A program made the position numbers and the translations under genes. The notes beneath the pieces are model-generated. The model saw nothing but the letters and a program-made list of their open reading frames with translations. It made no database searches and was not told where the DNA came from. A stretch of DNA of 5,389 bases from Deltaproteobacteria bacterium (lineage in GTDB: Bacteria > Desulfobacterota > Dissulfuribacteria > Dissulfuribacterales > S140-46), in contig WFVQ01000163.1 of assembly GCA_015491585.1 (NCBI GenBank), positions 1-5,389 on the forward strand. Direction: 5' to 3'. Shown one piece after another: positions 1 through 5,389 of this stretch (position 1 is the stretch's first letter; every line of letters starts with the position of its first letter).

Positions 1-751
1 ACGCCGTATCGAGCGCAGGATGATGCTTTCGCGTCAGCCGGATTTCGAGAGCTATCTCTGCTATTTGACGGAGCATCCAGACGAGCTCCAACTCCTTTTG
101 GAGTCGTTGACCCTCAAAGTGAGCGAGTTTTTCAGGGACAAGGAGGTCTTCGAGACGATAGAGGCGGAGGTGCTGCCAGGCCTAATACAGGAGGGAAGTG
201 AGGAACCCGAGATCAGGGCGTGGAGCACGGCCTGTGCCCTGGGGGAGGAGCCGTACTCCCTGGCCATCATGTTGACCAGGTACCTCGAGACGAGGGGGAA
301 GAGCACCAGCAAGTGCACGATCCTGGGAACCGACATCGATCCCACGGCAGTCGGCCGGGCGAGGCTGGGAGTCTTCAAGAAGGAGAGGCTTGGTAGTGTT
401 TACGGCGAGTTCAGGGAGTACTTCGTCGAACATCCTCACCTGAAAGAGGGAGAGGTCCAGGTGATTCCACGGGTCAGGAATATAGTGGATTTCTCCTGCT
501 TCGACGTCTCGACGCCCCGCCATGTGGCACCGCCACAGGCCATCTTTGCAGAGTATGACATCATCTTTGTACGTAACGTCATGATATATTATGATGATGA
601 GGTGAAAGAGAGGATAGTTAGGAAGCTATATGCCTGCCTGCGGCCGGGAGGCATCCTGGTGCTCGGCCGCTCGGAGGTGCTTCCTGAGGGGTGGCATAGG
701 CGCTTCGCGGAGCTCCACAGGAGCACGAAGATCTATAGAAGGCGGGAGTGA
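1..751 (+). CDS. CheR-family protein-glutamate O-methyltransferase (5' partial)
   Basis: CheR enzymes transfer a methyl group from S-adenosylmethionine to receptor glutamates in the cytoplasm. The frame is open to the left edge (first full codon at base 2), and the residues before the ATG at base 20 read RRIERR, matching the Arg-rich N-terminal CheR helix. The true start is therefore outside the window, with probably a few tens of residues missing. Counting from the Met at base 20: FFRD at 37-40; the SAM-binding stretch WSTACALGEEPYS at 68-80; TDID at 104-107; and VRNVMIYYD at 184-192, equivalent to the usual CRNVLIYF(D) with Cys replaced by Val. The LRPGG and LGRSE segments near 207-219 fit the family's C-terminal end. 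The segment before VRNV is longer than in E. coli CheR and carries APPQAIFAEYD, which resembles CheR paralogs found beside hybrid kinases. It ends one base before the next gene. The family call is firm; whether the target is an MCP or another protein is unknown, so no symbol is given. Confidence 0.93.
   Translation, partial: RRIERRMMLSRQPDFESYLCYLTEHPDELQLLLESLTLKVSEFFRDKEVFETIEAEVLPGLIQEGSEEPEIRAWSTACALGEEPYSLAIMLTRYLETRGKSTSKCTILGTDIDPTAVGRARLGVFKKERLGSVYGEFREYFVEHPHLKEGEVQVIPRVRNIVDFSCFDVSTPRHVAPPQAIFAEYDIIFVRNVMIYYDDEVKERIVRKLYACLRPGGILVLGRSEVLPEGWHRRFAELHRSTKIYRRRE
744..748 (+). promoter_or_regulatory. Probable ribosome binding site of the hybrid kinase gene
   Basis: GGGAG lies inside the last codons of the methyltransferase gene, four bases before the ATG at 753. 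It is a modest match at short spacing. It supports 753 over the upstream in-frame ATG at 630, which would overlap the CheR gene by about 120 bases. Confidence 0.45.
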
Positions 752-752
752 C

Positions 753-3500
753 ATGAGGGTACTTTGGGGCAAGGGGAACGACGTAAGCATCTACGATGAG
801 AACGGTATCCTTACCTATGAGGCCGTATATCAGCTCTATCACCAGGGCCCGACACCTATAAGGATCATCGCTCCAGACCTTTCCATACTGGCGCACAATC
901 CGGCGATGAACCGCCTGTGCCAGGTACTCGATCCCCAGATCATCGGGAAAAAGTGTTACGAGATCGCAGCCTCCAAGGATTTGTGCGGGACCGAGCAGTG
1001 TCCGGTCACCTTGGTCCAGGGCGGCGACGTGGAGGTGGTGCAGCACTACGAATGTACTCTTTGGAATGGCAAGGTACTGGAGGCCACCACGACCACAACG
1101 CCTTTCTACGACGGGAACGGCGAGATAATCGGCTTCGTCCAGGTTATCAACGACCAGAGCGATCTCATGGCCTTCGCCCGGAAGCTGGAGGAGAAGACTG
1201 AGGAGCTTGAGAGGCATCTCAAGCAGGTCGAGGGGTTCTATGCAATATCCAAGATATTCAACGAGGAGATAACCATAGAGGGGATCTCGAACCGGCTCCT
1301 CGATCTGTTGCCCAAGGTCAGCCCAGTGGTCACCGGAGTGATCTATCTGTTCGATAAGGTGCAGGGGATGCTGGTCCCCGTGGCCTCCAAAGGGATTAGC
1401 TCTACTCCTCCGGCCTTTGAGTTGGGCTTCGGCCTTCCTGGCCAGGCGGCGAGGGACAGAAAGCCTGTATATCTCGACGGCGTTCCAGGCGAATATCTGA
1501 GGATCAGCTCCGGTCTCCTTGTTCCGCAACGGCTCCATGTGGTCTGTCTTCCCTTGGTGGCCGCAGATGACATAATGGGGGTTCTGGAACTGTGCAGCCT
1601 GGAGCACCTGGCACTCCACGAGGAATTTTTCTCGAATATAGGCGCCCAGCTCGCGGTCTCGTTCCAGAACGCACTCTATGTGGAGAAACTCAAGGAGTTC
1701 AGCCAGGAGCTGGAGGAGAAGAACGAGCGGCTCATCGCCCAGAACGAGGAGTTGCAGGCACAGAGCGAGGAGCTTCTGGCCCAGACCGAGGAGATCCAGG
1801 CCCAGGCCGAGGAGTTGGCCGCGCAACGCAATGCCCTTGAGCAAAAGACTATGGAGGCCGAAGAGGCCAACCGCATGAAGTCCATCTTTCTCTCCAACAT
1901 GTCCCATGAGCTGCGGACTCCTCTCAACTCGATAATCGGGCTGGTCAGGCTCCTTCGGGACGGCGGTGATGAGCCGCTTTCCAAGAAACAGCGTGAATAC
2001 CTGGATATCGTTCTGCGTAACAGCCAGAATCTCCTGGAACTGATAAACGATATCCTCGACCTGACCAGGATCGAGGCTGGCAGGGAAGAGGTGAACCACG
2101 ATGTGGTTCCTCTCAGGGAGTTCGTGGAGGGCGTGGCCGCGAACGTGAGACCGTTAGCCCAGTCCAAGGGGCTGGATTTCGAGCTCGAGATCGCAAGTGA
2201 TGTCCCCAAGACCATCCTCTCTGACCAGCGAAAGATCAAGCAGATTCTCACCAATCTCTTGGGGAATGCCATCAAGTTCACGGATTCCGGTTCAGTCCGC
2301 CTCTCTGTTGGGCTGGCCGGAAAGGATGGGGAAGAGGTGATATTCGAGGTCGCTGACACGGGAATCGGCATCCCGGAAGAGGCCAAGGCCCTTATCTTCG
2401 AGCCCTTCAGGCAGGTGGACGGCTCCTATACTAGACGTTACGGTGGTACAGGGTTGGGGTTGAGCATCTCCAAGAAGCTGACCGAGCTCCTGGGAGGAGA
2501 GTTGTCCGTGGAGAGCGAGGAGGGTAGGGGGAGCGTTTTCACCCTGAAACTGCCGGTGGAGCGCCGGGGAGATGGCAGAGAGGGGGATGAGGAGTGGAAG
2601 GAGAGGCTGATCCGCGCGCTTACCCTCAGGGAGGAGTCAGTAGCCAGCACCGAGGATGCGCCGGCTTCAGGAGAGAGCGGGACCATATCTCCGTCGAGGC
2701 CAGGGGAGAAGAAGGTGTTGCTGGTGGACGACGATATGGTATCCGCCAGGGAGATGGGCAACTTCCTACGCAAGAGGGGATGCAAGGTCTATTTCGCCTT
2801 TGACGGCGAAAATGGCCTCTCGATAGCGCGTGAGGAGCGGCCGGATCTCATATTCCTGGATTTAAAAATGCCTGTCATGGACGGTTTCGCCTTTCTCAGG
2901 GAGATGGGCAGAGACGGCGATCTGGCCTCGATCCCTGTCGTGATCCTCACCGCCCTGGAATTGGACGATAGGTTGCAGAAGGAGCTGCCGGACAATGTAA
3001 AGGGCGTGCTGCGCAAGGGAGATATCGTGGAGGCTGAAGTGGAGTCTCTCCTGGCTGGTCTCATAGGGTCTGGGGCCGGCGTGCAGGGAGATGAGACAGG
3101 CAATGGAGATGAAGTCCACCCTCCATTGATACTCGTGGCAGAGGACAATCCAGACAACACTTTTCTCCTAAAGGAGTTGCTCACCGCAAACGGTTTCCGC
3201 TTTCTCCACGCCTCCAATGGCAAGGAAGCAGTGGAACTCGCCAGGCAGAACGAGCCCGATCTGGTAATAATGGACATCCAGATGCCAGAGATGGATGGCA
3301 TGGAGGCCACGAGGGCCATACGCCAGGCAGGACTGCGCGACGTACCGGTGATCGCCCTCACTGCCAAAGCCATGAAGGGGGACAGAGAGCAAATCCTAGC
3401 GGCCGGGTGTGATGATTACGTATCGAAACCGTTTGATCCTGCCAAGCTAATTGCTAAAATAAGGAAGTGGATTGTTCCGAAAAGGGAGGCGCAGAGATAA
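753..3500 (+). CDS. Hybrid histidine kinase, PAS-GAF-HisKA-HATPase-REC-REC
   Basis: A 915-residue sensor kinase with no visible signal peptide or membrane segment, so probably cytoplasmic. Domains by residue: PAS about 31-140, with Cys at 56, 68, 78, 83 and 101 (GKKCYE, then CGTEQCP); short coil 140-160; GAF about 172-310; heptad coiled coil about 311-372; HisKA with the phospho-acceptor His385 in SNMSHELRTP; HATPase with N box NLLGNAIKFT (501-510), G1 box DTGIGIP (535-541), F box EPFRQ (550-554) and G2 box GGTGLGLSI (564-572); acidic linker about 603-651; REC1 653-771 (acidic pocket D659-D661, phospho-site D703, T733, K755); REC2 791-907 (E797/D798, phospho-site D841, T870, K892). All catalytic residues are present, so it should be active. 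REC1 ends in the short LRKGD form rather than a KP motif, a known variant in tandem-receiver kinases. The ATG at 753 follows the CheR stop by one base. No HPt or output domain is present, and the signal sensed is unknown. Confidence 0.95.
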   Translation: MRVLWGKGNDVSIYDENGILTYEAVYQLYHQGPTPIRIIAPDLSILAHNPAMNRLCQVLDPQIIGKKCYEIAASKDLCGTEQCPVTLVQGGDVEVVQHYECTLWNGKVLEATTTTTPFYDGNGEIIGFVQVINDQSDLMAFARKLEEKTEELERHLKQVEGFYAISKIFNEEITIEGISNRLLDLLPKVSPVVTGVIYLFDKVQGMLVPVASKGISSTPPAFELGFGLPGQAARDRKPVYLDGVPGEYLRISSGLLVPQRLHVVCLPLVAADDIMGVLELCSLEHLALHEEFFSNIGAQLAVSFQNALYVEKLKEFSQELEEKNERLIAQNEELQAQSEELLAQTEEIQAQAEELAAQRNALEQKTMEAEEANRMKSIFLSNMSHELRTPLNSIIGLVRLLRDGGDEPLSKKQREYLDIVLRNSQNLLELINDILDLTRIEAGREEVNHDVVPLREFVEGVAANVRPLAQSKGLDFELEIASDVPKTILSDQRKIKQILTNLLGNAIKFTDSGSVRLSVGLAGKDGEEVIFEVADTGIGIPEEAKALIFEPFRQVDGSYTRRYGGTGLGLSISKKLTELLGGELSVESEEGRGSVFTLKLPVERRGDGREGDEEWKERLIRALTLREESVASTEDAPASGESGTISPSRPGEKKVLLVDDDMVSAREMGNFLRKRGCKVYFAFDGENGLSIAREERPDLIFLDLKMPVMDGFAFLREMGRDGDLASIPVVILTALELDDRLQKELPDNVKGVLRKGDIVEAEVESLLAGLIGSGAGVQGDETGNGDEVHPPLILVAEDNPDNTFLLKELLTANGFRFLHASNGKEAVELARQNEPDLVIMDIQMPEMDGMEATRAIRQAGLRDVPVIALTAKAMKGDREQILAAGCDDYVSKPFDPAKLIAKIRKWIVPKREAQR
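1737..1841 (+). repeat. Five tandem 21-bp units encoding coiled-coil heptads
   Basis: Five consecutive 21-base units start with GCC/GCA/GCG CAA/CAG and encode residues 329-363 of the hybrid kinase. The units are AQNEELQ, AQSEELL, AQTEEIQ, AQAEELA and AQRNALE. The first four share an AQxEE(L/I)x pattern; the fifth has diverged. The repeat forms the helical linker between the GAF and HisKA domains, where signalling helices usually transmit sensor state to the kinase core. Similarity at the DNA level, not only the protein level, suggests growth by unit duplication. Confidence 0.85.
3484..3489 (+). promoter_or_regulatory. Probable ribosome binding site of the REC-kinase gene
   Basis: GGGAGG lies within the last codons of the hybrid kinase gene, 11 bases before the GTG at 3501. 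The motif is strong but the spacing is on the long side. Because the stop codon TAA touches the GTG, ribosomes finishing the hybrid kinase could also re-initiate here. Confidence 0.5.
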
Positions 3501-4697
3501 GTGGTTGATAACACGCCTGAAAAGGGGACGATTCTCCTGGTTGACGACTTGCCCGACAATCTCTACGTCTATTCCGAGATCCTAGGCCGGGCGGGTTTCC
3601 GGGTGATCACTGCTGGCAATGGACGCGAGGCACTGGAGAAGCTGGAAAAGCTGGGAGATTCCATCGATCTGGTCCTTTCGGATGTCATGATGCCCGGGAT
3701 CAACGGTTTCGATCTCTGTTGCAAGATCAAGAAGGAGTCCGGCTATTCCGATCTGCCCGTGGTCCTTATCACTGCGCAGCTCATGGATGAAGAGTCCGCC
3801 ATAAAGGGATTCACCTACGGTGCGGACGACTATATCAGCCGTCCAATCAATCCTTCGTTGCTGGTGAAGAAGATAGAGGGCTTCATCGAGAAGAAGGAGT
3901 CTCTATACCGCTGGAAGGCCACGAAGGCCAGGAGCGAGCAGGAGCTTGCCACCACCGAGTGGCATACCAGGATGTTGATCCACGATCTGCGCAGCCCATT
4001 GAGCAGCGCTATGGGTTTCCTCTCCCTGCTGGCAATGGATCCGGATCTTACCGAGCGTCAAAGGGATCTGGTTATTACCATACAGGCCGCCATTCAGCGG
4101 GAGACCGAGCTTATAGAAGATATGCTGGCTATGCTCGCTGCCAGGGACGGCAAGTTAGAGCTCCTCAGGGAACCTTTCGATCTGGTGTCCACCATCAGCG
4201 AGGCTGTGATGCTCCAGAAGGGTAACGCCATCAGAAAGGGGGTGACCTTGGAGGTCTATCCCTATGCAGAGCGGCTTTTCGTAAATGCGGACAGAAAGCT
4301 GATAGGCCGTGTGGTCACCAACCTCCTGGACAACGCCGTGAAGTTCTCTCCCTCTAACGCCTCAGTGGAGATATTTGCATACGATAAGGGGGGCGGCGGC
4401 CCCCCGTTCGACGAGATGATCGACGCGGTTGAGGAGACGGTGGTATTTGCCGTCTCCAACGCCGGTGAGCCCATCCCAGGCGAGGCCCACCGCCGGATAT
4501 TCAGGCCATTCGAACAGGCCAGCTCAGGAAGGGACAGGCAGACCAAGGTCCGTGGCGCCGGGCTGGGGCTGGCCTTCTGCTACGAGATCGTCCGCCTCCA
4601 CAATGGCCGGATCGGCGTCGTATCGCCCATTCCTGGCCGCGATGAGGGATCGGTCTTTTACTTCGCTCTCCCCATGTACCAGGGAACGCCCTCCTGA
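3501..4697 (+). CDS. Response regulator/histidine kinase fusion, REC-HisKA-HATPase
   Basis: A 398-residue cytoplasmic protein with an N-terminal receiver and a kinase core, an order that suggests the receiver controls the kinase. REC about 9-128: D15/D16, phospho-site D61 in LSDVMMP, T91. The usual conserved Lys is Arg114 (YISRPINP). A helical linker about 129-155 leads to HisKA with His161 in HDLRSPLS. The HATPase has N box NLLDNAVKFS (274-283), a divergent G1 box SNAGEPIP (319-326) with Asn for the usual Asp, F-box-like IFRPFEQ (333-339) and an intact G2 box GAGLGLAF (352-359). The Asn-type G1 box with GLGLAFC is familiar from other REC-HK proteins, so activity is plausible. A Gly/Pro-rich insert (about 296-303) sits inside the HATPase domain. 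The GTG start directly follows the preceding TAA; REC begins within 10 residues, leaving little room for a later start. It may receive phosphate or regulation from the hybrid kinase, but no output domain shows what it controls. Confidence 0.93.
   Translation: MVDNTPEKGTILLVDDLPDNLYVYSEILGRAGFRVITAGNGREALEKLEKLGDSIDLVLSDVMMPGINGFDLCCKIKKESGYSDLPVVLITAQLMDEESAIKGFTYGADDYISRPINPSLLVKKIEGFIEKKESLYRWKATKARSEQELATTEWHTRMLIHDLRSPLSSAMGFLSLLAMDPDLTERQRDLVITIQAAIQRETELIEDMLAMLAARDGKLELLREPFDLVSTISEAVMLQKGNAIRKGVTLEVYPYAERLFVNADRKLIGRVVTNLLDNAVKFSPSNASVEIFAYDKGGGGPPFDEMIDAVEETVVFAVSNAGEPIPGEAHRRIFRPFEQASSGRDRQTKVRGAGLGLAFCYEIVRLHNGRIGVVSPIPGRDEGSVFYFALPMYQGTPS
4388..4405 (+). repeat. G6-N6-C6 inverted repeat inside the REC-kinase gene
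   Basis: Six G, then CGGCGG, then six C can form a six-pair GC hairpin with a six-base loop. It lies wholly inside the coding frame and encodes the centre of the Gly-Gly-Gly-Gly-Pro-Pro insert in the HATPase domain. There is no following T run, so it is not an intrinsic terminator. Any effect on translation is speculative. Confidence 0.6.
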
Positions 4698-4702
4698 AGC
4701 CC

Positions 4703-5389
4703 TTAGCCGTTGTCCACGTCGGCGTATATGAGGCGCTGGCAGGTAGGACAGCTGTGTATTTTGTCGTCCCGCAGCAGCTCGTTGCACAACTGCGGCGGCA
4801 GATTCATGTTGCATCCCTGGCAGACGCTGTTTGCTACAGCCGCGACCACGATCCCAGCCCTCTTGTCCTTGAGGAAGTTATAACGGTTTAGAAGGTCCGG
4901 CATGATCTTGGGTAGGATGGCCTCCCTCTCCTCCTCCAGACCCGAGATCTCCTTGTCTATCTTCTCGACCTCGGCGTCCATCCTCTCCTTCTCGGCTTTG
5001 GTGTCGGCCTCTACGCTGGCCACTTCCTTCTGCTTCTCCTCTATGGCCGAGTTGAGCTCTTCCGCCTCCTTCTTTACCGACTCTATCTCCTCTTCCCGCT
5101 CCTTGTTGGCCTTTTTGATCTCCTCTATCTCCTTTATAAGAGCGGAGTATTCCCTCGATGTCTGAATCTGCGACAGCTTCTGCTGCGACTTGCTCAACCT
5201 CAGCGTGTCGATCTCCAGCTCCTCTTCCACCTCCCGGCGGCGGTGGACAACCTCGTCCAGCCGCTGGGTGAGCTCCTCCAACTCATCCTGTTTCTCCTTC
5301 AGGAGTTCGCAAAGGGAGTTGTACCTCTTGGGGCACTCCTCCTTCGCCTGCCGCAGTTTCCTGATCTTGAGGTCGATCTCCTGTAGCTC
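4703..5389 (-). CDS. Coiled-coil protein with C4 zinc ribbon, zf-RING_7/DUF164 family (5' partial)
   Basis: The frame stays open to the right edge, giving 228 visible residues that begin ELQEIDLKIRKL, the usual family opening after a few residues; about 10 residues are probably missing. An internal TTG at 5281 is a possible but unlikely start, because family-like sequence continues upstream of it. Most of the protein is a charged Glu/Lys-rich coiled coil, including the family-type TSREYSAL segment (visible residues 77-84). The C-terminal end holds two CxxC pairs: CQGC (190-193) and CPTC (214-217), a four-Cys zinc site. Relatives include Helicobacter HP0958/FlgZ, which binds the sigma-54 factor RpoN and flaA mRNA, and Chlamydia CT398. 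The function of most members, including this one, is not established. It converges on the kinase operon with 5 bases between stop codons, so it belongs to another transcript. The family call is confident, the role is not. Confidence 0.9.
   Translation of the reverse strand, partial: ELQEIDLKIRKLRQAKEECPKRYNSLCELLKEKQDELEELTQRLDEVVHRRREVEEELEIDTLRLSKSQQKLSQIQTSREYSALIKEIEEIKKANKEREEEIESVKKEAEELNSAIEEKQKEVASVEADTKAEKERMDAEVEKIDKEISGLEEEREAILPKIMPDLLNRYNFLKDKRAGIVVAAVANSVCQGCNMNLPPQLCNELLRDDKIHSCPTCQRLIYADVDNG

Noticed and set aside
579..594. AT-rich near-palindrome TCATGATATATTATGA as an operator or an internal promoter for the kinase gene
   Set aside because: The bases encode the conserved RNVMIYYDD motif of CheR, which explains them. 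The palindrome has one mismatched pair and no -35 box at proper spacing.
20..751. ATG at 20 as the true start of the CheR gene
   Set aside because: In-frame codons upstream encode RRIERR, part of the conserved N-terminal CheR helix, so the gene begins outside the window.
630..752. N-terminal extension of the hybrid kinase from an ATG at 630
   Set aside because: It would overlap the CheR gene by about 120 bases. Its Arg/Ser/Gly-rich peptide looks like out-of-frame translation, while the ATG at 753 has a GGGAG before it and fits the end of CheR.
618..2099. Long antisense open frame of 493 codons on the - strand over the CheR end and the hybrid kinase
   Set aside because: It is the complement of a well-supported kinase gene. 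Its Leu-rich centre is simply the antisense of the Glu/Gln heptad repeat, and no family motif is recognisable.
3440..3480. AT-richer stretch before the REC-kinase gene as an internal promoter
   Set aside because: It encodes the last helix of REC2 (AKLIAKIRKWI). No convincing -35/-10 pair is seen, and the genes abut directly, fitting read-through.
5279..5281. TTG as the start codon of the zinc-ribbon gene
   Set aside because: 36 further in-frame codons to the window edge continue the family pattern (ELQEIDLKIRKL, ECPKRYNSL), so translation starts outside the window.

Overview
The window is protein-coding almost from end to end and holds four genes. Three lie on the + strand in one tightly packed operon; one lies on the - strand and converges on it. 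The first gene (left edge) and the fourth gene (right edge) are cut by the window. No stretch of even 100 bases lacks a gene, and I see no RNA gene, mobile element, CRISPR array or clear promoter.

Operon (1-4697, +). It encodes a CheR-family SAM-dependent methyltransferase (5' end outside the window); a 915-residue hybrid histidine kinase with order PAS - GAF - heptad coiled coil - HisKA - HATPase - REC - REC; and a 398-residue protein with order REC - HisKA - HATPase. The first junction leaves one base between stop and start. At the second, TAA is followed directly by GTG, so translation is probably coupled. No output domain (DNA-binding, GGDEF, MCP) and no HPt domain is visible. The set therefore looks like a signal-processing module: the hybrid kinase would sense a signal through a cysteine-bearing PAS and a GAF, pass phosphate to its own receivers, and possibly on to the receiver of the third protein, which carries its own kinase. 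The CheR enzyme links this to protein-glutamate methylation. A CheB partner just upstream is a prediction that cannot be checked here.

Right end (4703-5389, -). This gene encodes a long coiled coil ending in a C4 zinc ribbon (zf-RING_7/DUF164 family, which includes Helicobacter HP0958/FlgZ and Chlamydia CT398). Only 5 bases separate its stop codon from that of the third operon gene.

Organism. The sequence is bacterial and moderately GC-rich by eye, with frequent AGG (Arg) and ATA (Ile) codons. That codon style, a zf-RING_7 protein and a motility-type CheR would fit an anaerobic lineage such as Synergistota, or a deltaproteobacterial-type lineage. This is a low-confidence inference without a database search.

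Most of the content belongs to known families. The points most worth a second look are the cysteine set in the PAS domain, the five-fold 21-bp heptad repeat, the Lys-to-Arg change in the third gene's receiver, and the CheR plus two-kinase arrangement with no visible output.
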